Shown: positions 8,623 through 15,364, numbered from the stretch's first letter. The stretch is 17,429 nucleotides of DNA from Clostridia bacterium (GCA_017648525.1 JAGCIP010000118.1:1-17429); one strand, 5' to 3'. Notes: generated by a model not told the origin, from the sequence alone. Program-made: numbers and translations.

Positions 8623-8665
8623 AAAAATATATTGGTATAGTGCGCTTGGCGTGTAGGAGAATGAG

Positions 8666-9403
8666 ATGCTTTTTAAGAAGAAAAACAAAAAATCCGGTAG
8701 CAGTAAAATTATCGTTGGTGGGGGGAGTAATAGCAACGCTGTTGAGGCTTATAATAGATTAAGAGATAACGTCTTATATATGAACGCCGACGGTAAAGTT
8801 AAGGTTATTCAAATAGAATCTGCCGTATCTGGCGAGGGTAAAACTACGGTTGCTTGCAACTTGGCAGTAAGTTTAGGGAACATAGGCAATAAAGTCCTTG
8901 TGGTGGATTTAGACTTTCACCGCCCGCATACCCACCGCCTTTTTAAAGTGGAAAAAGAAAACGGTATTGCCGAATATATGCTCGGCAACGTAGAAATTGA
9001 GCAAGTTATCAAAAAGACTGAATATGAAAACGTGGAAATTATTACACGTGGTGCGGAAATTTACAATGCTTCTGTAATCTTGGTTTCTAAAAAGTTCAAA
9101 GACCTTATTTCAGAACTTAGGGATAAATATGATTACATTATTTTGGACTGTCCGCCCGTATTACAAGTTTCAGACTTTATTCATATAAGTAAAATTTCAG
9201 ACGGTGTTCTTTTCTTATCGCATTTTGCATCAACTACAAAAACGCAAGTTAGCGAAGCAATTAAGGAATTAAGGGCGAGTGGTGCGGAAATTTTAGGTAG
9301 TGTTTTCACCATGTACGATAAGAAAAAAGATAGCACGGCGGATGACGCTGGGCGTTATCATTATTATTATAAGAGTTATACTCAGGATAACGACAAAAAG
9401 TAA
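8666..9403 (+). CDS. CpsD/CapB-family tyrosine kinase (cytoplasmic BY-kinase)
   Basis: This is a 245-residue bacterial tyrosine kinase of the P-loop (MinD-like) type. Visible motifs are Walker A with K59 and T60 (SGEGKTT), Walker A' with D81 and D83 (VVDLDFHRP), Walker B ending D161 (IILDCPP), and a C-terminal tyrosine cluster, Y231, Y233, Y234, Y235 and Y238, the usual autophosphorylation tail. An early EAYNRLRDN (27-35) matches the conserved oligomerisation segment. The usual proline-rich PPNP segment before the SKKF helix is replaced by EIYNASVIL (131-139). In Gram-positives this kinase is a soluble half that needs a separate membrane adaptor (CpsC/YwqC type). No adaptor, polymerase or glycosyltransferase is present here, so its target is unknown. 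The ATG has AGGAG 6 bases upstream; the ATG at 8661 is out of frame. The phosphatase follows 21 bases after the stop. Confidence 0.92.
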   Translation: MLFKKKNKKSGSSKIIVGGGSNSNAVEAYNRLRDNVLYMNADGKVKVIQIESAVSGEGKTTVACNLAVSLGNIGNKVLVVDLDFHRPHTHRLFKVEKENGIAEYMLGNVEIEQVIKKTEYENVEIITRGAEIYNASVILVSKKFKDLISELRDKYDYIILDCPPVLQVSDFIHISKISDGVLFLSHFASTTKTQVSEAIKELRASGAEILGSVFTMYDKKKDSTADDAGRYHYYYKSYTQDNDKK

Positions 9404-9424
9404 GGATAAGAGAGAAAAGGGAAA

Positions 9425-10120
9425 ATGATAGACGTACATTCACATATTTTACCATTTGTGGATGACGGCAGTTGTTCTATTGAACAATCGCTTACAATGC
9501 TAAAAGAAATGGAAGCGCAAGGCGTTACAGACGTTATATGTACACCGCATTACGGTGATGAATACGTTTGTGAGATAGAGAAATTACAAAATGCTTTTAG
9601 CGAGTTGAACAAGGAAAAAGATAATAAGGGTATTAACGTTAATCTCTATTTGGGGCAAGAAATATTATACGACAAAAAGGTTAAGGCAAGTTTATTAAAC
9701 GGGAAAAATATTTCTCTAAACGGCACGCCCTATCTTTTGGTAGAATTTGATTATTGTAGCGATTTTGATATGACCGAAGCCGTCTACACCTTGGTAAAAG
9801 AAGGGTATAAACCCATAGTAGCGCATTTTGAAAGGTACACTTTTGTGGACGTTATGACGGCGCAGGAAATAAAAAATCTCGGCGGGTATATTCAAGTTAA
9901 CGCAAGTTCGCTTGTTAATAAGTTTGGGTGTAAGTTCGGGAAAAGGACGAAAACGCTCTTTGCGGAAGATTTAGTTGACTTTGTCGCAAGTGATTTGCAT
10001 TTTATCCGAAAAAATAAGATGAAAACGGCTTATAAAATAGTTGAGAAAAAATACGGAAAAGAAAAAGCTGATATTGTTTTTGTAGAAAACCCAAAAAAAA
10101 TTATAAACGGTCAGACCTAA
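9425..10120 (+). CDS. CpsB/CapC-family PHP tyrosine-protein phosphatase
   Basis: This is a 231-residue metal-dependent phosphatase of the PHP fold, related to Bacillus YwqE and pneumococcal CpsB, which remove phosphate from the tyrosine tail of the cognate kinase. The metal ligands are all present: H5 and H7 (DVHSHILP), D14 (DDGS), H42 (TPHY), E79 (GQEIL), E107 (LVEFD), H134 (AHFERY), and D190 and H192 (SDLH). The AHPERY motif common in the family reads AHFERY here, a mild change. The gene lies 21 bases after the kinase with AAAGGGAAA before its ATG, and the pair shares one promoter and one terminator. It most likely opposes the kinase (inference). Its stop codon forms part of the loop of the terminator that follows. 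Confidence 0.92.
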   Translation: MIDVHSHILPFVDDGSCSIEQSLTMLKEMEAQGVTDVICTPHYGDEYVCEIEKLQNAFSELNKEKDNKGINVNLYLGQEILYDKKVKASLLNGKNISLNGTPYLLVEFDYCSDFDMTEAVYTLVKEGYKPIVAHFERYTFVDVMTAQEIKNLGGYIQVNASSLVNKFGCKFGKRTKTLFAEDLVDFVASDLHFIRKNKMKTAYKIVEKKYGKEKADIVFVENPKKIINGQT

Positions 10121-10138
10121 TGGTCTGACTGATTTTTT
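10110..10138 (+). terminator. Rho-independent terminator overlapping the phosphatase stop codon
   Basis: A perfect 8-bp stem, GTCAGACC (10110-10117) with GGTCTGAC (10122-10129), has the loop TAAT that holds the TAA stop codon, followed by T10133-10138. A terminating ribosome would cover this hairpin, so efficiency may depend on translation (inference). Confidence 0.85.
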
Positions 10139-10167
10139 AGGAATACGTTACACAAATTAGGAAGAAA

Positions 10168-10869
10168 ATGAAAAAAAGAATTATCGTTATCGGTGGTGGA
10201 GAGATAAGAAACAAAACCACTCTTAAAATTGACGAATACGTAGCTAATTTAGCAAAAGAACATGCAGGGGACAAGCGTGCAAACGCATTATTCGTTGGCA
10301 CGGCGTCGCACGATAGTATGCCGTATTTCAATAGTTTTAGAAAAACTTATACTTCTGTTTTTGATATTAAAGCAGAAGTTGCGCTTATGGTTTACGGCGA
10401 GATGTCCATAGAAAAAATAGCGGGGAAAATTGAAAATGCGGATTGTATTTACGTTGGTGGTGGCGACACCGTTTATATGCTTGAAAAGTGGAAAGAGTTT
10501 GGCGTAGATAAATTGCTTATAGATGCGTATAATCAAGGTAAAATAATTTGCGGGCTTTCTGCTGGCGCAATTTGTTGGTTTAAGGATATGTATACCGATT
10601 ATGAAATTATGCGTGGGCAAAGTTCAGAGTACGTTTTAAAAAAGGGGTTAGGAATTTTGGACGGTGCTATGTGTCCGCACTTTAACGAAAGAGAACAAGA
10701 CTTTCTTAAAGCCTTAAGTAGTGGAGTGATTAGCGGTGCTTATTGTGTGGAAAACGACTGTGCGATTGAGTTTGTCGACGGGGAGTTTTCAAAAGTGATT
10801 AGTAGTGGCGGAAAAGCCTATTATACTTCTATAGAAAACGGCGTTATCGTTAAAAGAGAACTTTTATGA
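10168..10869 (+). CDS. Peptidase S51 family protein (PepE-like)
   Basis: This is a 233-residue protein of peptidase family S51, whose known members include Asp-specific dipeptidase PepE and cyanophycinase. The fold signature is present: IVIGGGE at the N-terminus, YVGGGDT (95-101), nucleophile elbow GLSAGA with S131, H171 (CPHFNERE) and an acidic partner near E195 to D197 (CVENDCAIEF). The exact substrate cannot be told; a small acidic peptide is a reasonable guess from the family. A Listeria/Bacillus YgaJ-type protein is the nearest type I recognise. The start follows AGGAAG with good spacing. The stop overlaps the ATG of queH by 4 bases. Only 29 bases separate the preceding terminator from this ATG, so the promoter must overlap the end of the phosphatase gene. 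Confidence 0.88.
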   Translation: MKKRIIVIGGGEIRNKTTLKIDEYVANLAKEHAGDKRANALFVGTASHDSMPYFNSFRKTYTSVFDIKAEVALMVYGEMSIEKIAGKIENADCIYVGGGDTVYMLEKWKEFGVDKLLIDAYNQGKIICGLSAGAICWFKDMYTDYEIMRGQSSEYVLKKGLGILDGAMCPHFNEREQDFLKALSSGVISGAYCVENDCAIEFVDGEFSKVISSGGKAYYTSIENGVIVKRELL

Positions 10870-11456
10870 ATAAAGAAAATTATGATTTAAAAATGCAAAA
10901 GGTAATATCGTTGTTAAACAACCGTAAACCTAAACTATTATTACATTGTTGTTGCGCACCTTGTTCAACCGCTTGTATAGAAAGGGTAAAAGATTTGTTC
11001 GATATAACCGCTTATTTTTACAACCCGAATATAGACACGGAAAATGAATTTGATTACCGTGCGCAAGAACTTAAACGCTACTGCTCATTGCAAAAGTTAG
11101 ACTGCGTTATCGAAGAATATCAAAAGCAAGAATTTTTGTCGGCTATTTTAGGGCTTGAAAAGCAAATAGAAGGCGGGGCTCGTTGTGGAAAGTGTTTTTA
11201 TTTAAGGCTCAAAAAGACGGCGGAAAAAGCCAAAGAAATGGGCGCAGAATATTTTGCTACCACTTTAACGGTAAGTCCGTTAAAAAATGCAGGACTTCTT
11301 AACGAGATAGGCGAAAAAATAGCAAATGAAGTGGGTGTTAAGTTTTTGCCAAGCGACTTTAAAAAACGTGGTGGATATCTTCGCTCTATAGAACTATCTA
11401 AACAATTTGATTTGTATAGACAAAACTATTGCGGTTGCGAATTTTCAAAAAGGTAA
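10866..11456 (+). CDS. queH: QueH, epoxyqueuosine reductase (DUF208 family)
   Basis: QueH catalyses the last step of queuosine synthesis, reducing epoxyqueuosine to queuosine in the tRNA anticodon, and is the non-cobalamin replacement for QueG. The 196-residue product has the family cysteine signatures: HCCCAPCS with C28, C29, C30 and C33, GGARCGKCF with C107 and C110, and NYCGCEFS with C189 and C191 near the C-terminus. These cysteines bind an iron-sulfur cluster and a second iron in characterised homologues. The other queuosine genes are not in the window. Translation is coupled to the S51 peptidase through the ATGA overlap at 10866-10869, an arrangement with no obvious metabolic reason. 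A bidirectional terminator follows. Confidence 0.94.
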   Translation: MNKENYDLKMQKVISLLNNRKPKLLLHCCCAPCSTACIERVKDLFDITAYFYNPNIDTENEFDYRAQELKRYCSLQKLDCVIEEYQKQEFLSAILGLEKQIEGGARCGKCFYLRLKKTAEKAKEMGAEYFATTLTVSPLKNAGLLNEIGEKIANEVGVKFLPSDFKKRGGYLRSIELSKQFDLYRQNYCGCEFSKR

Positions 11457-11468
11457 AAATCAAAAAAT

Positions 11469-11497
11469 AAAAGCCAAGCGTTTCGCTTGGCTTTTTT
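11469..11497. terminator. Bidirectional terminator between queH and nagA
   Basis: A perfect 12-bp stem (11469-11480 with 11484-11495) has the loop TTT and T11492-11497 on the + side. Read on the - strand the same stem is followed by TTTTATTTTTT, so it can serve nagA as well. The two genes converge here. Confidence 0.92.
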
Positions 11498-11510
11498 CTG
11501 TTTAATACAA

Positions 11511-12662
11511 TTATGCTTTGTAAATAACGTTGCCGTCTTTTATTGTAAGTTTAACGTTAAACTCGCCGTCTAAAACGGTAAGGTTTGCTCTCTTGCCTTG
11601 TTCTATAGAACCAACGGTGTCAAATAAGCCGAGATTTTTAGCGGGATTAACGGTTGCAAAGTCAACTGCGTCGGTAAACGCAACGTCGCACTTTAACACT
11701 AAATTCTTAATAGCGTCGTTCATCTTTAAGATACTACCTGCAAGCGCACCGTTTTCTAAGCGGGCTTCTCCATTTTTAACGATAACCGTTTGACCGCCAA
11801 GTTCACTTATGCCGTCCGAAAGATGTTTTGCTCTCATACTGTCGGTAATAAGGGTAAACTTATCGTGCGGTTTGTTTTTTATAAGTAATTTGATTGCGGG
11901 AATACTTAAATGTATTGTGTCGCAAATGGCTTCAGCGTTAAGGCAATCAAAGTAAAGGGCAGAGCCAACCGTACCTATTTCTCTATGGTGTAAGCCTTTT
12001 TGTGCGTTAAAGGTATGGGTAACGTTTTTTAAGCCGTTAGAGATAGCCTTTTCCATATCAGCATAGCCAGCGTCGCTATGCCCAACGCTTGCAATAATTC
12101 CATTTTCGTTTAAGTGAGCGATAAGTTTATCTGCATTTTCTTCTTCTGGAGCAAGGCTCACGATTTTAATAGCGTTACCGCTTGCATTATTGTATTTATC
12201 AAAAACATCCACGTCGGGTTTAGCAACGTATTCTTTTGGTTGCGCACCGATATGCTTTAAGGATATAAACGGACCTTCTAAATGAATACCCGCAATTTCT
12301 GCGCCGTCTATGGGTGCAAGTTCACGGTATTCCTTAACGGCTTTCATAGCGTTTAAGATGTTTTCAGGGCTTTGCGTCATAGTAGTTGCCAAAAAGGTAG
12401 TAGTACCTTCGCTAGCAAGGGCGTTAGCAATAGTTTTAAGTGCGTCCACGCTACCGTCCATAGCGTCTGCACCGCCCGCACCGTGTATGTGTTGGTCAAT
12501 AAAACCAGGTACGATAACCGTGTCTTCGGCATATGGCAAAACGTCGGTAATTTTATCTTTGTCGTCACCGATATATGCTATTTTGCCGTTCTCTATTCCT
12601 AAATTAGTTTTTACTATTCCTTTACCATAAAGGTAAACGTTAGCGTTTCTAAATCCTTTCAT
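11511..12662 (-). CDS. nagA: N-acetylglucosamine-6-phosphate deacetylase
   Basis: NagA removes the acetyl group from GlcNAc-6-phosphate, feeding amino-sugar catabolism and cell-wall recycling. The 383-residue protein is of normal length and of the amidohydrolase fold: H58 and H60 (GFIDQHIHG), metal ligand E129 (GIHLEGPF), H195 (VGHSDA), H216 (VTHTFNA), the LHHREIG loop (224-230) and catalytic D274 (LITDSMRA). The THLFNAM signature common in the family reads THTFNAQ here. No nagB, nagE or GntR-type regulator is adjacent, so the gene is alone in its unit. It has its own promoter (12694-12722) and an AAGAGG ribosome site before the ATG, and ends at the shared terminator. Confidence 0.95.
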   Translation of the reverse strand: MKGFRNANVYLYGKGIVKTNLGIENGKIAYIGDDKDKITDVLPYAEDTVIVPGFIDQHIHGAGGADAMDGSVDALKTIANALASEGTTTFLATTMTQSPENILNAMKAVKEYRELAPIDGAEIAGIHLEGPFISLKHIGAQPKEYVAKPDVDVFDKYNNASGNAIKIVSLAPEEENADKLIAHLNENGIIASVGHSDAGYADMEKAISNGLKNVTHTFNAQKGLHHREIGTVGSALYFDCLNAEAICDTIHLSIPAIKLLIKNKPHDKFTLITDSMRAKHLSDGISELGGQTVIVKNGEARLENGALAGSILKMNDAIKNLVLKCDVAFTDAVDFATVNPAKNLGLFDTVGSIEQGKRANLTVLDGEFNVKLTIKDGNVIYKA

Positions 12663-12693
12663 AATAAACCTCTTGAGTATAATTATTAATTTT

Positions 12694-12722
12694 ATTATAC
12701 AATAAAAAACTCAAAATGTCTT
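12694..12722 (-). promoter_or_regulatory. Promoter of nagA
   Basis: On the - strand AAGACA (12717-12722) and TATAAT (12694-12699) are separated by 17 bases. The -10 box is perfect and the -35 matches in four positions. It lies about 30 bases before the nagA start. Confidence 0.65.
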
Positions 12723-12756
12723 TATAATATTTAAAAAAGTATTTGCACAAAAAGAT

Positions 12757-13134
12757 TTATAAAATATTTTCCCAAGCAATTAAAAATGTTTTAGGTATTT
12801 GTTCGGCAAGTTCTTTTAATACTTCTATTTTTGAAATGGCGTCTTTCCACTCTTTATCACGAACGAGAGTTGCCGATTCAGAAAGCCATAAGTCCACTTC
12901 TTTAATTTCGTTATGGGGTATAAAAATATGCAAAACCCGCTTTTTATCAAGCCAGTTATTTTGAACTGCATAAACGTCGTCTTCCACAGCCGTTTGTTCG
13001 TCTACTTTTTGGTAAAGTTCGGTTAAAACTTCGTGAAATTCTCCAAACTGTCTTTGCACAAAATTAGTTTCGTAAATAGCGCCGAAAGTGAGCAATAAAA
13101 ACACGCAAATCATTGAAATTAAAGTTTTTACCAT
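12757..13134 (-). CDS. DUF4363 family membrane-anchored protein
   Basis: This is a 125-residue protein with one N-terminal membrane helix (about 4-21) and a helical, acidic extracytoplasmic domain, matching the DUF4363 pattern, including WLDKKRVLHIFIPHNEIKEVD in the middle (about 61-81) and the following helices. The function is unknown. DUF4363 genes in Clostridia commonly sit next to DUF421 (YetF) genes, as here. The start overlaps the end of the DUF421 gene by 7 bases and is served by GGAGGG 6 bases upstream, so the two are translated together and likely act together at the membrane (inference). Confidence 0.85.
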   Translation of the reverse strand: MVKTLISMICVFLLLTFGAIYETNFVQRQFGEFHEVLTELYQKVDEQTAVEDDVYAVQNNWLDKKRVLHIFIPHNEIKEVDLWLSESATLVRDKEWKDAISKIEVLKELAEQIPKTFLIAWENIL

Positions 13135-13814
13135 TTAACGCCCTCCGTTAGCGGGAAATTCTCTATGGCGTATTTTTTGTTTTTGCCTTTTAGATAAACT
13201 CTGCCGTTTCCGTCAATAGTCATAATCTCGGTATTTTTAAGCGACAACCCCTTTTCTTTAAGGAAAGCGGTTATTTTCTCGTTATTGCTTTTTATTAGTG
13301 TGGCATTATAATCGTTTATTTTTCCTTGATTAACAACTAAAAGCGGAACTGACGATAAGGTCTTTTGCTTGTTTGGATTTTCAAGCGGGGAAAGTTTGCC
13401 GTTAGATTCAAAAATAGCGTAACTTAAATCGTCTAAAGAAAAATATCCTTGCGCACGCATTGCTTCAATCAAATCGTCTACCCCAAGGTTATTGCTTTTT
13501 AGTTCGCTAATATTAACTCCGTTTGTGTCAATTACAACGCTTGGCTTTCCCGAAATGACCTTTTTGAAAAAATTTCCGCTTGTTTCTAAAATGGATAGCA
13601 GTTGGTGTAATAAAAACAACGCTAAAATTGCGACTATGCCGTAAACGAGCGGAATGGAAACGTCTGCCATAGGAATGCAAGCAAGGTCGGCGATAATTAA
13701 AGTTACTATAAATTCAAAAGGTTGCATTTCACCTATTTGGCGTTTGCCCATAAGGCGCATAACGACGACTAAAGTTATAAAAATAACGGTAGTTCTAATA
13801 AAGGTAACAATCAT
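13128..13814 (-). CDS. DUF421 (YetF-family) membrane protein
   Basis: This is a 228-residue YetF-type protein. The N-terminus carries hydrophobic helices (about 3-22 and 33-77, the latter likely two) around the family signature RLMGKRQIGEMQPFEF (about 20-35). The C-terminal half contains the two small alpha/beta units of the family: one with GKPSVVIDTNG, LGVDDLIEAMRAQG and LSYAIFESNGKLSP, and a weaker second copy with PLLVVNQGKI. Members of this family occur in spore-formers, and some DUF421 proteins affect spore membrane properties in Bacillus (general knowledge). The role here is not shown. It is first in a two-gene unit with the DUF4363 gene. The ribosome site is weak: only AAGA lies upstream of the ATG. 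Confidence 0.9.
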   Translation of the reverse strand: MIVTFIRTTVIFITLVVVMRLMGKRQIGEMQPFEFIVTLIIADLACIPMADVSIPLVYGIVAILALFLLHQLLSILETSGNFFKKVISGKPSVVIDTNGVNISELKSNNLGVDDLIEAMRAQGYFSLDDLSYAIFESNGKLSPLENPNKQKTLSSVPLLVVNQGKINDYNATLIKSNNEKITAFLKEKGLSLKNTEIMTIDGNGRVYLKGKNKKYAIENFPLTEGVKW

Positions 13815-13841
13815 ATAAAAATAGTATCTTAAACAAAAAGA

Positions 13842-13869
13842 TTTTTATGCCATAAAATTCCGTTGACAA
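13842..13869 (-). promoter_or_regulatory. Possible promoter of the DUF421/DUF4363 unit
   Basis: On the - strand TTGTCA (13864-13869) and TAAAAA (13842-13847) are 16 bases apart. The -35 box overlaps that of the divergent folT promoter. The -10 is a poor match, so this is tentative. Confidence 0.3.
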
Positions 13870-13891
13870 ATTTTTGTAGTAATGATAATAT
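13863..13891 (+). promoter_or_regulatory. Promoter of folT
   Basis: TTGACA (13863-13868) and TAATAT (13886-13891) have a 17-base spacer. Transcription would begin near 13898, exactly where the riboswitch P1 stem begins, which supports the call. Confidence 0.75.
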
Positions 13892-13897
13892 AAAAAC

Positions 13898-13988
13898 ATA
13901 GAGTAGTAAAGATGCGTCAAGTGTTGCGAAATGGGATGTCGTTTGCAAACGAAAGGATAAACCTGCGGTGTCTTTACGCGTCCGCTAT
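13898..13988 (+). ncRNA. Tetrahydrofolate (THF) riboswitch aptamer upstream of folT
   Basis: The leader matches the THF aptamer found upstream of folT genes in Firmicutes. Conserved stretches in order are GAGTAG (13901), GCGTCAAGTG (13914), TGGGATGTCG (13932), ACGAA (13949), GCGGTG (13965) and GTCCGC (13980). Helices can be drawn: P1 ATAG 13898-13901 with CTAT 13985-13988; P2 GTAAAGA 13906-13912 with TCTTTAC 13971-13977; P3 TTGC 13924-13927 with GCAA 13945-13948; a small hairpin AGG/CCT (13954-13956, 13962-13964). The diagnostic pseudoknot is preserved: GGATG 13934-13938 with CGTCC 13979-13983 (one T.G pair). High folate should lower folT expression through the downstream hairpin. The alignment is from memory of the family consensus. 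Confidence 0.9.
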
Positions 13989-14024
13989 TATTTTCTGCGT
14001 TTTTTAATGCGTCAATTTTATCGG

Positions 14025-14056
14025 TCTCTCTAAAAAATTTTTTGGGAGATTTTTTT
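14025..14056 (+). promoter_or_regulatory. Riboswitch expression platform: terminator-shaped hairpin that also masks the folT ribosome site
   Basis: TCTCTC (14025-14030) can pair with GGGAGA (14044-14049), enclosing an A6/T6 extension, and is followed by T14050-14056, which meets the usual form of an intrinsic terminator. The 3' arm GGGAGA is also the only Shine-Dalgarno sequence of folT, 7 bases before its ATG at 14057. The same hairpin could act at transcription, translation, or both. Confidence 0.7.
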
Positions 14057-14725
14057 ATGTCAATTTTTCTAGCACCAGCTCCGTTTGATTTTGCGGGAAT
14101 ATTCAAGAGTATAATAACTAGATGGTATTTATACGTTGCGCTTGCCGTATTTTTCGTTGCGTTATTTTTAATAGCGTCGCTTGTAAAAAAGCCAAAGGTA
14201 AACAACCTTTCTAAAACGCAAAGCATTGTTTATATGGCAATATTGAGTGCGCTTTGCGTGGTTGCAAACGTAGTTCAAATTCCAACGCCCTTTTTCCAAG
14301 CGTCGTTAGTTGCTACTATGGCTTTTGTCGCAGGCGTTTTAATGGGTGGTGCAAAAGGCTTTGTGGTCGCATTTCTTGGCGATTTAATTGCAGGCATAGT
14401 AGCACCACAAGGCGTATATAGTCCTATAATAGGTGTTGGCACGGGTATGTTGGCGCTAATACCAGGTGTTATAATGCATAATACAAAATTCAACGTTTAC
14501 GTTAAAATCGTTATTTCATTTGTGTTATCCTTTGCGGTAAGTAGCGTATTGTTAAATACCATAGGCGTTTGTTTAATTTATTCGCCGACTGCGCTCGTAA
14601 CAAGATTAGCAGAATTACCTATTTCGCTAGTCGTTCATTGTTTGAATTGTGCGTTGTCAATAGGCTTATATCAACTTCTTAAAAAGATATTGCCAAAAGA
14701 AAAGTTTCCGTTTGTGGAAAAATAA
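14057..14725 (+). CDS. folT: FolT, folate-specific substrate-binding (S) component of an ECF transporter
   Basis: This 222-residue integral membrane protein has the hydrophobic pattern of ECF S components: helices at about 22-43, 55-75, 78-97, 100-120, 120-140, 143-172 and 180-212, with small-residue-rich stretches (FVAGVLMGGAKGFVVAFLGD). S components bind the vitamin and share a separate energising module (EcfA, EcfA', EcfT), which is not in this window. The folate assignment rests mainly on the THF riboswitch directly upstream, which usually controls folT; sequence alone would only say ECF S component. The first helix precedes the usual six and makes the protein somewhat longer than typical FolT. 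ATG 14057 is chosen over the in-frame TTG at 14042 because GGGAG at 14044-14048 serves it. A terminator follows, so it is monocistronic. Confidence 0.85.
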   Translation: MSIFLAPAPFDFAGIFKSIITRWYLYVALAVFFVALFLIASLVKKPKVNNLSKTQSIVYMAILSALCVVANVVQIPTPFFQASLVATMAFVAGVLMGGAKGFVVAFLGDLIAGIVAPQGVYSPIIGVGTGMLALIPGVIMHNTKFNVYVKIVISFVLSFAVSSVLLNTIGVCLIYSPTALVTRLAELPISLVVHCLNCALSIGLYQLLKKILPKEKFPFVEK

Positions 14726-14745
14726 ATTTAATTAACAAAAATTTT

Positions 14746-14777
14746 GCTCCGTCTAAAAGGCGGGGCTTTTTATTTTT
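14746..14777 (+). terminator. Rho-independent terminator of folT
   Basis: An 8-bp stem with two T.G pairs, GCTCCGTC (14746-14753) with GGCGGGGC (14759-14766), has the loop TAAAA and is followed by TTTTTATTTTT. Confidence 0.88.
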
Positions 14778-14836
14778 AAGGATTTTTTAATATTTATTTG
14801 CTAATATAGTTAAAATAATATTAAGGGAGAATTTCT

Positions 14837-15364
14837 GTGGGGAATTTAGATTTTAACGATTACGATTTTATTACGGCAAGCACGAAAACTTGGTGTGCTA
14901 AAAAAATAATTAGCGATTATAACCGTTTTGGCTGGGAAGTAATAAAGGAAGAAAGCGACGGTTTGTTTTCTAATCTCGTGCATCTTACTTTTCGGCGGGT
15001 ACACAAATTAGAAAATAAAGACCAACTGCAATATTTACAAGTTTGCTATGAACAAAAAATAAATCAGGTTTTTGATTTGGAACGAAATAAAAATCTTTTT
15101 TCAAATTTGCTTTTTCTTCTTTTTGCTATATTTTGCGTGTCGTCTTTTGGACTTTGCACGTATCAACTAATACAAAGTAACCTTTTATTCGGCGGGGTAT
15201 GTGCGGTTTTAGGTTGTGTGTCGTTATTCTTTATTTTTTTAACGGCAAGGTTAAGAAAAAGAGAAAATCGCAAATATCAATTAAAAGTTAACGAATTAAA
15301 TAAAGATATTGAAAAAATGCTTATAGATGTTAGTATGCTTTCGGGGGAGAAAAATGAAAATTAA
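14837..15364 (+). CDS. Unrecognised two-helix membrane protein coupled to cardiolipin synthase
   Basis: I do not recognise this 175-residue protein with certainty. Residues 1-57 are soluble and end in a pattern of helix, GWEVIKEE, then a strand LVHLTFRR, reminiscent of small DUF4177-like domains (helix, GWELV, strand); this likeness is weak. Two membrane helices follow at about 88-112 and 116-138, making a hairpin with both ends on the same side, probably the cytoplasm given RLRKRENRK right after. A charged helical tail (about 139-168) may be a coiled coil. The GTG start is chosen because GGGAGA lies at 14825-14830. Its last 11 bases overlap the cardiolipin synthase start, so the two are translationally coupled, and a membrane-lipid-related role is possible (inference). 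Confidence 0.75.
   Translation: MGNLDFNDYDFITASTKTWCAKKIISDYNRFGWEVIKEESDGLFSNLVHLTFRRVHKLENKDQLQYLQVCYEQKINQVFDLERNKNLFSNLLFLLFAIFCVSSFGLCTYQLIQSNLLFGGVCAVLGCVSLFFIFLTARLRKRENRKYQLKVNELNKDIEKMLIDVSMLSGEKNEN

Noticed and set aside
8661..8663. ATG at 8661 as start of the tyrosine kinase
   Set aside because: It is in another frame; ATG 8666 has the proper spacing to AGGAG.
10288..10620. 110-residue - strand frame inside the S51 gene
   Set aside because: It is antisense to conserved S51 motifs and has no support of its own.
11530..12630. Open frames on the + strand opposite nagA
   Set aside because: They mirror the nagA codon pattern, show no family resemblance and lack ribosome sites.
13795..14226. 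143-residue open frame on the - strand across the folT leader and start
   Set aside because: It lies over the riboswitch, the folT promoter and the folT start, has no ribosome site and a low-complexity product; it is a chance frame.
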